Shown here in pieces: positions 47,111 to 58,913 of a DNA stretch of 64,000 nt (positions are counted from its first letter, which is position 1; each line of letters opens with the position of its first letter). Where the stretch lies: NCBI RefSeq assembly GCF_029784155.1, contig NC_073693.1, positions 285,730,875 to 285,794,874 on the forward strand, written 5' to 3'. The notes under the pieces were generated by a model that saw only the letters and a program-made list of their open reading frames with translations, did not search any database and had not been told where the DNA came from. This DNA is from Uranotaenia lowii (Eukaryota; Arthropoda; Insecta; Diptera; Culicidae). The position numbers and the translations under genes are program-made.

Positions 47111-48995
47111 TACATACTTGATGTTTACACATTTTTTCAATTTTCTCTCCTTCATTCAATACAATTATTTAGCATTCAGATCATGTTTGAATTTGAATAA
47201 AAATGCAAAAATCAGATTTGAACCGCATTTGAATCGCTAAGCTTACTAGATTTTTGAGTAAATTAATAGATTTAAAGCTACCTATTTTGTTGCTAAAGAA
47301 ATCTTACAAAAATATAGCTTACCATCCTAAAGAATTAGGGATTAATTTTCAAAAGTTTTAACTCAATTCGAAAAATTGTTAATGTAAAAAAACTGAAACC
47401 GGAAAACTTTTTAATTTGAAATATTCATGCATGTTTGAGCAAAAATATCATAGTAAAAAATTAGAAACATTTGAGATTCATCACGAGGTTTTTAAATTAT
47501 GAATTTTTTGAAAATGGGTTGAGAAACAAGAGAGATAAATTGGTTTTAGTCAGGAGTGTCAAATTGACACTCCAGGAACTGCACCGGGTAAAAATTTTAG
47601 GAACAGATGAGGATTTTTATGTAAGAGATGATATTTTATTTAGGTATTCAAAATTACCCTTAATACAACGCTTGTTTAAAAACTAAGCTTTTGTGATACT
47701 TTGAAGCTAATCTGAGACAATCTACTGAGAACCCCGTATGACAAAAATTCCTTCAAAGTAAATTTTAAGTAATTACATGAAATAAATATTATAGTGTATT
47801 TGGAAAGAGAAAATCCAATAAAATGTTTTGATAAACCCGTGATTTTTTTTGTGAAAGCCGTTTTTCCAATTTATCCAAAACTTCTTTTTATTTCTACGAA
47901 TTTAGCTCTGACTCATAGTTTTTAATATTTCTGTTTAACAACAATCCCCTTTTTTCTTTCTTTATGATAATTTTTGTAGGTTTTAAAGTGTCATTTGAAC
48001 GAAAAAAATAAATGAGAAGTTTACGGAAGTATTGCCTCTAATAAGCCTGAAATTAACCAAATTCATATTGAACAACAAAAAATTAAACTCTGTTGTGAAC
48101 AGCAGTTTTGAATAATTATGGATTTTCAGTTAATTCTTTTAACAGTTTAAGTTTGAGAAACATTTTAAAATAAGATGCTTATCAAACCTTCAAGTGTTTA
48201 TAATCTCTTTTTATTCATAAACAATAATTAGAATCGAGTCAATTCAAATATTCACAAAAAAAACGAAACAACCACCATAAACCTTTATCATGGCTTCATC
48301 TCTTCGCTTTTATGACGACTAAAAAGCGATCATGTTAGATAATGCGATAGAATTTTCATGAGAAAAGTAAAAGTCTTCCGCTTAGCAAGTCCAATGGCGA
48401 GCTCAAATTGTCACTCCGAAAATGTAGCATCGAATTGCAAATCGGATAACCGGATCTTTATGTCAACATTTTTTTCCACTACAGCCCAAACAAAGCCATC
48501 GAAATTACCGCTACTAAATATAATATCGTTATTATTGTTATTGCGAGCATTCCACTCGGGGAGGCCATCATTTGGCACCTAACCTTCTGCTTAACTCTGA
48601 AGCTTAAGTCATTCATAACCTCAGCTACTCAGCCAGCCGGCGTTGATGAGAATTCAAACGAAAGCAAAACTTTTCAACTCTCAGATCCCTGAACTTTGCA
48701 CCTGGTTTTCATCGATGGGACGGGGTGGTGTTGTTTTGTTGTGGTCAGCTGCCGCAGCTCGAGCTTTCTTACAACCCCTTGTCACGACGAGATGATGTCG
48801 TATTTTTTTCTTCGTCGCCGTCTTCTGTTTCTGATTAAAGAAAAAAAAATAAATAAACCAATGGAAATAGTCGTCATTCAATCCCGTGAGAGCTTTTCTC
48901 TTAGATTTTCCTTTGTTCGTTCGACTACTCATTGAGTTGTTAAAAGTTAAAGAAAGAAAATAACGCTTGTTTTATATGCTTTTCTCTACTTTCAG
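47111..48995. other. AT-rich, then moderate-GC DNA upstream of the coding exon
   Basis: 47111-48300 is AT-rich without features. 48350-48995 has higher GC and chance frames on both strands. The last ~35 bases form a pyrimidine-rich acceptor tract ending TTTTCTCTACTTTCAG at 48995. Confidence 0.4.
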
Positions 48996-49262
48996 ACGCA
49001 GCAGCAGCAACACCAAGACGACGAAAAAAAAACAAAACAAGAGAAGATGATCTGACACTGAGTACTCGGCCATAAAAAATCGGACCAATCTTTCCCTAGA
49101 CTCTTTTTAAATTTAACGGCTGCATTTTTAAGGCCGAAAAGTCTTTAAACCATCTTTTGAACTTGGTGCTGTGAACTCGCCTGCTGTGATCTTGAACCCC
49201 GTCCGTTCGACAAAAGCAATTGTTGCTTTGGAATTTGCAATTGAAATCGAAATTTCCTCGCA
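48996..49262 (+). other. 5' UTR portion of the coding exon, preceded by a splice acceptor
   Basis: The acceptor TTCTCTACTTTCAG ends at 48995, so an upstream non-coding exon is expected. The UTR begins with a CAG-rich stretch and contains a minimal upstream frame (ATG ATC TGA near 49047). The block at 19700-21137 with its GTAAGT donor is the best visible candidate for the upstream exon. Confidence 0.5.
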
Positions 49263-50153
49263 ATGACCGGCAGAATGCGACTCTTGACGACGATATTGTT
49301 GGTGTGTTTACAGCTGGGAGAAATCCTCAGCAAAGATGGCTCGGATCGACCCCTGGACTCGGAGGACATCGATCGAGAGATGGGCAAGAACAACGAAGAC
49401 GGATACGATTTCCTATCGATCGATCAGCTGTTCCAAAACAACCCCGAATACGCTAAGTTGTTAAGCGATCTGCAAGCTCATTCTTTCGGCAGCAACTGGC
49501 GAAGGAAGCGAAGTGTGGAAATAGTAGAAGAACAAACGTCACCCAATGAGATCTCTCCGGAAACCACTGACCAGGAAGAAGACACCGCAGCAACGGTTCC
49601 TATCGCCGAGGTAACCGAGGTCATCAAAGAAACTCGGGAAACCAAGGAAGCTTCCGAATCACGAACGGGTGCGTCAAAAAGCACAGCTCCACTACCTTCG
49701 ACAACAACCGATTCGGCAAGCTTTGGCTCATCCGGTTCAACCGAAGCTAGCAGTCGTCAAGAAGAGCTAACGACTCCATCACCACCAGTAAGAAGCAGCA
49801 CTCCTCGCCGTCTCCGGCCGGCTGTCTCCAAGCCAAGTAACAAAAACAAAAACAAACAAGGCAACCAAAACAAGACCGCCTTGAACAAGATACAGCTGCA
49901 GCAACAGTTGCTTCAACAGCAACAACAGCAGCAGCAACACCAGCAGGACCTGGCCAATTCAGTTACGGCACAGAATGTGAACAAATTCACCGTTTCCAAT
50001 ACGCCATCGCCTACTGTGGCATCGACGCCGCTTTCGACCACGGGATCCACCATGTCAGCTGCCAACTTTAACTCCAACGCGGCGACCAGTAGCGGAAATA
50101 TGGCGGTGGCAGCAGCTGCCGTTGCCAACGTGACCGGAAACAACAAAGATAAG
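49263..50153 (+). CDS. First coding exon of a secreted Gln/Ser/Thr-rich precursor protein
   Basis: 297 codons from an ATG to a phase-0 donor (AAG|GTAGGT, 50153/50154). Residues 1-23 are a classical signal peptide (RMRLLTTILLVCLQLGEILS). An acidic segment follows (24-75), then RRKR at 80-83 before Ser84, a furin-type cleavage site. The rest is low-complexity: acidic/Thr (85-135), Ser/Thr-rich, probably O-glycosylated (136-182), basic Asn/Lys (183-208), a Gln tract of mixed CAA/CAG codons (211-228), then Ser/Thr/Ala. This is the layout of a processed extracellular precursor, such as a growth-factor or peptide-hormone pro-region; the active part would be in later exons. I cannot name the gene. 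The codon use and GC rise clearly over the surroundings, supporting real coding. Confidence 0.75.
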
Positions 50154-51295
50154 GTAGGTTAAAGGACTGATGATACCGGGGAACAGTTCACGAACCCTAT
50201 TGGCAACCCTATACTTTCGGCATTAATTTAGGATTTTTATTTATTTCATAGTTGATTTTGATTAGGTAAATATTTTGTATACAAAAATCAATAGGTACTT
50301 CCTTCGGAATTTTGTTTAACATTCTAGATTTCCTACACGCAAAATTCAGGCTTTACTCCATTTATGAATTCTCAATATTTCAACGTCATTGGCACTAGAT
50401 GTGAACGCCAGCGGCCTATCATAAGACAATACTGGCAAATCCCGGCCTACACCAGAAAGATACCACTATACGTTTTTTTAGTGATTGCCGTGGTAGAAAA
50501 ACTATGACAATTAACCAAATGACGAATTTCACGCCAAATCGACACGTTGGCATGACCCTATTAGAATTTAATGAAACTATGTGGGCATAAAGATATTACT
50601 TAGTAAATCAACTTGGCATGCTTGGTTTTCCCAAAAATTATCTAGACTAACATTTGAAAAAAGCCAAACTTTTCAGGTAAAAAATTTATAAACTTTTTAG
50701 CTCGAAAATTGCAATTCCCACACAAATGTGGTTCATGAGTGAGTTTTGTAAAAATGATTGAATTTCTAGAGAGAAATATTGTTTTTTTTTATATCCTACA
50801 CTGAGAAAAATGCATTTCAATAACTGAAACTCAATTTCCCAAAAATACCATCTAAGAACTTGATGAATTTTTTTCTCAGCCGGGTAATAAAAAGGCCTAC
50901 AATTCGTCAATACATTTCAACTTGTACATTTTCAAGGGGAAAAAACTGCTCCGTTGAATTGTACAATGAATTCGAATTTCGAAGAAATGAGAGTTTCGAT
51001 TGAAATAATTGTAATTACTTAAAGGTCGCAAATGAACACCTCAAAGCTGAAGTTTCTGATCTTCAACTCTGCCAAACGTCTCTCTTCACTTAGGTGAATA
51101 AACTAGAAGGCAATCTATAAATACAGAATTGAAAGTATAAAGAAGATCTTAAAAAATTATAAAAATATCACCATTCTTATGAAATTTTAGATCTAGTTTT
51201 TATCTTTTTAAACATGTTTTTCGTTCAGAGATTGCAGTTATGCAATCTTAGATGTTTCGTTAAAAACAAATTCAACAGATCTCAACTTCAGAAAC
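50154..51295. other. Start of the downstream intron, with a dispersed repeat
   Basis: Begins with the donor GTAGGT. The block 50515-50710 matches 55858-56050 in the same orientation (GACGAATTTC/GACGGATTTC, CTTGGCAT-CTT, AGATCTAGACTAACATTTGA-like, GCCAAACTTTTCAGG), so an old interspersed repeat is present twice. No exon seen. Confidence 0.5.
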
Positions 51296-51300
51296 CATTG

Positions 51301-52989
51301 CACAGTGGTGCAGAACATCAATCTAGCTGTACGAAATTAATAGCGCCCAGGGATGAAGAGATAGACATTTGATGTCTTCAGCAACATTGTTCAGTTTTAC
51401 AAGGAGCATATTCTAGTATTAAAATTTTTGCCGAGGGGTCCACCGATAGCGAGATAAAAATGCTAACTTTTTTGTTTTTCAAATTAGGGCTTTGATGTCT
51501 TCGACAAAGTTGTTTATCTGATCAAAATACATAAGTTTGTTGAATATGTCAAAGTCCTATCACATCACCCTCAGGAGTTACAGTCAAAGTAAAAAAAATC
51601 TATTAAAAAAACAGTTTTTTGAACCTGACACGTTGTAGATTGGATAAAATGGTTCGCTGTCTTTGAAACAAAGTTGTAACAAGCCACGATCTACATTTGT
51701 CTCATACATTATGATAGGTTTAGAAGTTGCTGAAACTCTATAGAAACCATTTAGTGCATTTTATTGTTAATTTTGGAAGGCTCGTCCATCGAAAAGTGCA
51801 CATTTTCGCAACATCCCCTTTTTTGTGATTATTTTTGATGACAAGCGGAACCATTACCATTTGAAATAAGCGGGGAAATCGGTGGAACTAGTAGAGATTT
51901 GACTGATTGAAAAAACACATTTTATAAAAAAGTTACCTATTTTTCTTATAGAAAAAACGTTAAAACATTTAATTGATTAATAAAATGTTGCAGTTTTCTT
52001 TTATATATTTGTTTTTATTAAAAAGCATTTAAATTCTATTCAAAATTATGATTCAACGAAAAGACAAAAGCGAATTGCTTGTAAGATTGGTTACTTGGAT
52101 ACAGTTACTTGGAACCAGTTGAAGCAGTTATATTGTAAAGACAAAATTCTTTTATTCATTTAAATAATATCAAATACCTATTTGGTGCTCTACCAAATTT
52201 AACAGATAAGTTCCGTTTGTTTTTTTTAGGTTTAAATGATTTGAAAAATCAAATTTTAATGTCTTTTAATCAAACAAACTATATAAAAGAAAACTGCAAC
52301 ATTTTATTAATCAATTAAATGTTTTAACGTTTTTTTTTCTATAAGTAAAATAGGTAATTTTTTCATAAAATGTGTATTTTCAATAATTGAAATATCTACT
52401 AGTTCCACCGACTTCCGCGCTAATTTCTAATGGAAATGGTTCCGCTTATCATCAAAAATAATCACAAAAAAGGGGATGTTGCGAAAATGTGCACTTTTCG
52501 ATGGACGAGCCTTCCAAAATTGCCAATAAAATGTACTAAATGCTTTCTATAGAGCTTCAGCAACTTCTAAACCTATCATAATGTATGAGACAAATGTAGA
52601 TCGTGGCTTGTTACAACTTTGTTTCAAAGACAGCGAACCATTTTATCCAATCTACAACGTGTCAGGTTCAAAAAACTGTTTTTTTAATAGATTTTTTTTA
52701 CTTTGACTGTAACTCCTGAGGGTGATGTGATAGGACTTTGACATATTCAACAAACTTATGTATTTTGATCAGATAAACAACTTTGTCGAAGACATCAAAG
52801 CCCTAATTTGAAAAACAGAAAAGTAAGCATTTTTATCTCGCTACCGGTGGACCCCTCGGCAAAAATTTTAATACTAGAATATGCTCCTTGTAAAACTGAA
52901 CAATGTTGCTGAAGACATCAAATGTCTATCTCTTCATCCCTGGGCGCTATTAATTTCGTACAGCTAGATTGATGTTCTGCACCACTGTT
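51301..52989. mobile_element. Foldback element, ~725-bp near-identical arms, CACAGTG end, CATTG duplication
   Basis: The left arm 51301-52027 and right arm 52255-52989 are inverted copies with few differences (start CACAGTGGTGCAGAACATC, end GATGTTCTGCACCACTGTT), with a ~228-bp AT-rich loop. CATTG flanks both ends (51296-51300, 52990-52994), a 5-bp target duplication. A CACAGTG terminus with a 5-bp duplication is what Transib elements (relatives of RAG recombinase) have, though the right end reads AACAGTG and the assignment is only inferred. No ORF of size. Confidence 0.8.
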
Positions 52990-52994
52990 CATTG

Positions 52995-54556
52995 ATGACT
53001 CCCAACTCCCCATCGATGACTGCTGCTGCTTCTGCCGATGCCGGTTCAATCTCTGAGTAAGCAAATGTGGTCAGCTTCTAAGCTGATGGCTTCCTGTTGT
53101 GATTAAATTGATTAAGAAGAAAGATTGCCGTTCCCCAAACTCAACGTGGGGTGTCTGGCTGGGTGCTGAGTATTCATGAAAGGGGCAGAACGGCTGCTGG
53201 CCAACATCATTTGGCATGGGCATGACTCTTCTAACGGCCCCTCCGGCTGCCAGTCTGAATGTTTGGCTCTCTAACGTCATTCCCGAATGGCCCTCCGGGG
53301 GGAATTTCCTCCCGAAACACTAACGGGAGATAATTTGATTACAGAACAAATCAAAAGCAATTTCTGCAACCGTAGTATAGATTGTAATCGCTGAACCTCA
53401 ACTCGGTGGGATTTTCTTGTTTTCGGGGGGAACAACTGCTGCCTGCTTTTCATTTGTTCCAAGATCCCAGAGCGTTTGAGAATTACCAGAGTGCCAAATG
53501 CTGGCTGCTGCCGATATCGTTTTTCCTGTAATGATTCAATCTGTTTTCCGGTTTCGGTTGCACAATTTTCTCCGAGATGCAAAGAGGAAACTGAAGATTA
53601 GTCTAATTGAAAATGACCATATCTATCCACCAGCAGAAGTTATTCCAAAAAAAAAACTGCAGTAGGTACCAGATCTGGTTGATCTCTTAAAGTAGAACCT
53701 CAGAAAATGAAATAATAGAAACAGAAGCTCAATGACCTAAGCCTTAAGGGAATCATGAATCGGAGTACAATGACTCTGAAGGTGCAATTAACTGATCAGA
53801 AGATCAAACTTGGAAATGAAAAATTCGAGGTTTGAGTATAGACTAGTTCCGGGGTTCAAGTTCATGGATTCAGGAGACCAAGATTTTTTAAAGATCTTTC
53901 GACATTAACCGACTTCTATCGGAACTCTCAAAAAGTCAGCTGCGCCATCGGCCCCGGAGAAATGTGTCCAGTAACGGATTCTGGTCCCGGGCCGTACCGT
54001 TTCTTTTCGTGTGATACACCTGCTGGCAGCTGGAGGAAATACACCAAAACAGCAAACACGCCGAATGAATGAGCAAGGCCAGGCAGCGAACGCTGCTGGC
54101 TGACTGGGCAACAATTCGATAAGGCCCCCCACGTCTCTTGCTCGAAGTGCTTCAATTAATTGTATGGTTTGTGCGCAGTTTTGACCCAGTTGGGATTTGA
54201 TTTGGTGGCGCGCGGTTGGCTGTCAATAATTGAGGAAAGACGCCCGGGGTTCCAAGCCTAAATCCTAGTCCAAGTCTAGTGACGACATGATGAATGAAGG
54301 CGCTTGCGGGGTTTTGAGTCAAGCTACCAAAGGCGCTTAAAACGGATGAATCGCGAAAATTCGGTGTTAATGTTGTTTTTTCAAGAACTTTGGATCTTGG
54401 TAGGCATTTACCTACATATTCTTGGACATGTACCATTTGGCCGGAAATTAAAAATTTGGAAGTTAAAAATTGTGTACATATGTACGGGAAAACTACAGGA
54501 TCAACTTGTATACCCAAAGAAGAGGTTTCAAAACTTCAATGCCGATCGGAGCTAAC
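52995..54556. other. GC-richer intronic DNA without a called exon
   Basis: 52995-53600 and 53930-54330 are distinctly GC-rich and non-repetitive, with open frames mainly on the minus strand (53277-53582, 53905-54155, 54152-54517), overlapping each other and without domains. They may be conserved non-coding or regulatory sequence, or exons I cannot recognise. Confidence 0.35.
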
Positions 54557-54558
54557 TA

Positions 54559-55736
54559 AAGGGTAATACGGTCAAAATTTGGTCAATATCAACTTGACGT
54601 ATTTCTTTCAATTTTGCATTTTAAAAACCTGAACACCCCTCATTTTGAAGGTGGGTGTGTGTAGAATGTTGCTCCTTTTTTTTTGATTTTGGAATTCACT
54701 CTTCAGTTGTCAAACTGCCGCCCAAGGATGAAGAGCAGCGTATCAAAATTTTGCTCGTGCACCGCGAAAATCCGAACTACTCGCACGCAAAGCTGGCAAA
54801 GTCGCTAAAAGTTGCCAAATCAACCGTTACAAATGTAATTAAAGTGTTTGGGGAGCGTTTGTTGACAGCCAAGAAGTCTGGATCGGGGGAAATCGAAAAC
54901 CGGAAGCTGCTGAGACGACAAAGAGAGTTGCCGGTAGTTTCAAGCGAAACCCTAACCTCTCTCTCCGAGATGCCGCAAATAAGCTGGGTGTATCGTCTAC
55001 CACCGTGCATCGAGCCAAAAAACGAGCCGGACTATCGATTTACAAGAAGGTAGTTACTCCAAATCGCGATGATAAACAAAATACGACGGCCAAAGCGCGA
55101 TCCTGGAGGCTGTACACGACGATGCTGACGAAGTTTGACTGCGTAGAAATGGACGACGAAACCTACGTCAAAGCCGACTACAAGCAGCTTCCGGGACAGG
55201 AGTTTAATACGGCAAAAGGAAGCGGAAAGGTAGCAAATATTTTCAAGCACATGAAACTGTCAAAGTTCGCGAAGAACTATCTGGTTTGGCAAGCCATCTG
55301 TACCTGTGGCTTGAAAAGCAGCATTTTCATAGCTTCCGGGACTGTCAACCAAGAAATTTACGTGAAAGAGTGTTTGAATAAACGTGTGCTGCCTTTCCTG
55401 AAGAAACACGGTTGTTCGGTACTGTTTTGGCCGGATTTGGCATCTGACCATTACGGTAAAAAGGCCATGGAGTGGTACGCCACCAACAACGTGCAGGTGG
55501 TTCCCAAATAAGACCAAAAAACTGCTAAGGACGAGCAGCAGTTCAAGGCAAACTGGCTTCCTGCGGCGAAGAAAGTGGACAAGGTGGCTGTGCAAAATCT
55601 GATGGCAGGGGTTAAGCGTAAGGCCCGGCAATTCGGATTTGGAAAAGCGGAAGAAATTTAATTTGATTTTTTAAATTATCGATTTCACCGATTTACACGC
55701 GTTTTCCCTGGACCAAATTTTGACCGTATCACCCTT
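54559..55736 (+). mobile_element. Tc1/mariner-superfamily transposon, defective (ITmD37E-like)
   Basis: A 1178-bp unit with TA on both sides (54557-54558, 55737-55738) and inverted ends AAGGGTAATACGGTCAAAAT and ATTTTGACCGTATCACCCTT (one mismatch). It contains a broken transposase gene on the plus strand. The TA duplication, length and protein motifs identify the IS630-Tc1-mariner group; the ITmD37E assignment is inferred from protein style. Confidence 0.85.
54718..55660 (+). pseudogene. Mariner-type transposase, frameshifted and internally deleted
   Basis: The N-terminal part (from about 54718) has a helix-turn-helix region (NYSHAKLAKSLKVAKSTVT). The frame then shifts near 54930-54960; the other frame continues with NKLGVSSTTVHRAKKRAGLS and the catalytic core. 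The first catalytic Asp lies in EMDDETYVKADY, the second in FWPDLASDHYGKK. A TAA stop at 55509-55511 follows NVQVVPK, and the segment that should hold the third acidic residue appears deleted, since the next residues (TAKDEQQFKANW) belong to the C-terminal tail. It cannot encode active transposase. Confidence 0.8.
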
Positions 55737-55738
55737 TA

Positions 55739-57461
55739 TGTGCCGAAAATGCTGAAATGTGCATTGCGCCAAAGATGATATGATTGCTTACCCGACTCTT
55801 GGCATAGAAGCTCGAGCTCTCGGACAAAAGGATGCAGGACGCTGGTTAGTTTGACGGATTTCGCACCAACTCGACACAGTATCTGGCATGACCCTCTGAG
55901 AATTGAATAAAACTTTATGTTTGTATAGTCCTCACGTAGTTAAGTCGCTTGGCATACTTAGTTGTCCCGAAAAAGATCTAGACTAACATTTGAATAGGGC
56001 CAAACTTTTCAGGCCAATTTTTTATGAAAAATTTTAGCTCTAAAATCATCTAAGGATTCATATTTTCACATATTTTGAACCAGATTTGTCAATGCTACAG
56101 TTTATATACTGTGGTCAAAAAAATTTTTACAGGTTTTATAAATTTTCTGAATTTAATGTAGATACATCTGGGATAGGATTTCTAAGGCTTAATAATGAAA
56201 ATCTCATGACTTCAATAATGTGGATTGCTTATTTTTAAGTAAAATTACTCCTTTTAATCGATGTTTGGCCTGATTTGCCTATGAAATTTCGGAAAATTGC
56301 ATCACAGATAAAACAAAACAACAAAATTTCCGACAACAATTTTTTCGAGGTGCAAGGAATCTCAGAACTAATTTTGACTTATTCGGAGGCGCTGCATCAA
56401 AGTACTTAATTAGTTTTTTTTTATCAGCTTTAGTACTCGAGATAACTTTCAAAAATAGATTAAAAAAGTGTTATTCAATTTGTGTAATTTTTGGGCAAAA
56501 CTGTAAAATACAATAACTTATTGACTTAATGCTCCAGTTTCCCAAAAACCGCGAGTAATTATGAATTTTCAAAAAAAAAGTAAGTAAAACAAACGTTAAT
56601 TTCGACGAAATTTAAAAAAAATAAAAAAAAGGTTTATAGGAATGAAAATTCATTTAGGTTTCTTCTTTTTTTTTAATTTTTGTAATGCAATAATGTCTAA
56701 GTTGAATTCGAAATTGAATCTTTGATATTTTGAAAGTAAGTCAAATCATTTCGCAGTCTTCAACAAAGTTGTTGAATGAATTAAAATCTGTAATATCCAA
56801 TATTCAATTACCTTCTTGTATAAAGTAGGAAAAAGTTGTATTCTTAATTTTTGCAATTTCTATAAATTGATGAATTCAATTTTTTGAAAGCGATGTACAT
56901 CTCTTATATAAAAATATATGTATCCAGTAAAGGTTCATTTATTTCAGTTTGAATAATCAGAAGAAATAAGTTATCAAAAGCTACCTAAAATCCTGGTACA
57001 AATTTGGTTTTGATTTTCATATCAAATTTGAATCTTGGGTTCGTTTTTTTAATAGATAAAGAAAATTTTGGATTTATAAAGCATGGATCACTACAAATCT
57101 GGACGCACTATTTATTTTACCATAGTGCTGCTAGTTGTCGGATCTGGAATGTTTTGGCAGCACTTTGTAGAGGAATGTTTCTTCTACCAGTGCTAAAAAT
57201 TTCATTACGATTCGTCTTGTTTCAAAAAGTTACACGTGATGGAAGCCACGAGATGAAAATAAATTTTGAACACCCACGTCGAAAACCCGACGTGGTCGGG
57301 TTGATCTTCACCAAAAAAATTTGTACAAAATTTTATATTTTCTCGGTGAATTGTTTAACATTATAAATTCATTAAGGAACGCGAGAAAATCTAAGCCGCC
57401 AGGCACCAAAATTCGGCAATTTATGTTTCAGAAATGAGGTTTCATTATTAGATTCATAACA
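55739..57461. other. AT-rich intronic DNA with dispersed repeats
   Basis: 55858-56050 matches 50515-50710, and 56130-56410 matches 14455-14730; both are old interspersed repeats in direct orientation. 57004-57366 is a 120-codon frame without recognisable domain. At 57274-57302 two alternative 8-bp stems overlap (CCACGTCG/CGACGTGG and AACCCGAC/GTCGGGTT). Confidence 0.45.
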
Positions 57462-57933
57462 TAAGGTTGCCAGATTGTCCGGTTTTATCCGGGTTTGCCC
57501 GGATATTTAATACAAAAATTGGGAACAGTCCGACCCGGCCCGGTTGCCCAGAATTCATTGAAAAATGCCCGAATTTAGTCCGGATTTGTTCACCTAATTT
57601 GGCAAATCAAACCAAAAAAAAAAATAACAAACGCCTGCAAACTGAAATTTTTTGAGCAAATTTAATTAAAAAAATAATCATGAAAACTTTCATGGAAATC
57701 TTAAATACAATACTTAGTCCGTTAATAATTTTTTATTAAAAATTTAAAATATTTCAATTTTTTTCTTGATTTTTATTGAGTAATTTCTGGATTTTGACAA
57801 AATTTGATCGGATTGGGCTCGGATTTATGGTCGACACTTTTAAAATCCAATGCCCGGATTTTGCCCAGTTTTTATTTAAAATTGCTCGGTTTTTTCGGCC
57901 CGGATACGTGCTGAAAAAATTCTGGCAACCTTA
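57462..57933. mobile_element. hAT-like MITE, copy B (8-bp TSD TCATAACA)
   Basis: A 472-bp unit with perfect 12-bp inverted ends TAAGGTTGCCAG/CTGGCAACCTTA and an exact 8-bp duplication TCATAACA (57454-57461, 57934-57941). Its subterminal CCGGTTTTATCCGGGTTTGC is shared with the copy at 12697-13193, confirming one family. Confidence 0.9.
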
Positions 57934-57972
57934 TCATAACATTTAAAAACTGCTTTTTAATGGATCATGATA

Positions 57973-58913
57973 CTGCCGTGTTACGCCAAAGTGACGCATA
58001 AACTATTTTTGTTTTTAGCGAATAAAAGCGATTTTCTCTTTTTGCTCATTATTCGTTAATCTGGGACTTTTCATAAAATGTGATCTGTAGAATTTATGCA
58101 AAGATAGACGACGAATGCAGCCTTTTGAAACACAATTCTTCGTTTTGCGTAAAATTCTTACAATTGCTTAAAAAAAATATGCGTCAATTCGGCGTATAAA
58201 CGTTTGTTTTGATTTGACTATTCTCCGTCGGAGTGACGTTTATCCATAGTTTTATCGTGCAACTGGAACAAATTTCGTTTTTCAGTTAAAACGACCAGTT
58301 CGTTGAATCTTCTTAAATTGTATTCGAGTGAGGAAGAACTATAGGGTGTTAAAAATGGTGTCCAGCGACCAAAACTGGCCGAAATCAAAGATGTGAAATT
58401 CATCAGAGGATCGTTTTCGTTTCATTATGAATTTTGTTTTAAAGGAGTTTGGAACGATTTTCATTATTCACAGTGAAACAATTCAAGGAAGTATTGCGCC
58501 CGAACTTTTACTTTAATCTGCGGTTCACGTTAGAAATGAAAACAGAGGAATGAGGTTGAAAAGGTTGTTTTCAGGTTGTTTTCAGAGAAAGGGGGGAGGG
58601 GAGGGGGGCTTCTCTATTATATTTTGAAAAGATCGTCATGTTAAAAATTGATCTTTTTTCTAAATCTGAGGAATGTCACTTGAAAATTATACGGGTTATT
58701 GAAGTTGTTCTGTATTCCTTCTAACAACGCATGGATATGCGTCACTTTGGCGTATAAATCGCACTTTTGGCGATTCGTTTTTCTCGATTTTCTCAAAAAC
58801 TGTTTGATATTTTCTAGATTTTTTGAAAGCATTTGAAAGCTCATTGGAAAACGCACAAAATAGCGTCAAAATCGACAAAAATGGATATGCGTCACTTCGT
58901 CATATCACGGCAG
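57973..58913. mobile_element. TIR element with CTGCCGTG...CACGGCAG ends and internal TIR copies
   Basis: A 941-bp unit. The left end CTGCCGTGTTACGCCAAAGT-GACGCATA is mirrored at the right by TATGCGTCAC-TTCGTCATATCACGGCAG. The TATGCGTCA-TTTGGCGTATAAA phrase also occurs inside at about 58177 and 58735, so the terminal motif is present four times. Target duplication unclear. No coding capacity. Confidence 0.7.

Noticed and set aside
53071..54517. Minus-strand genes in the GC-rich part of the 50-54 kb region
   Set aside because: Overlapping frames without domains or conserved start/splice context; kept only as unexplained unique DNA.
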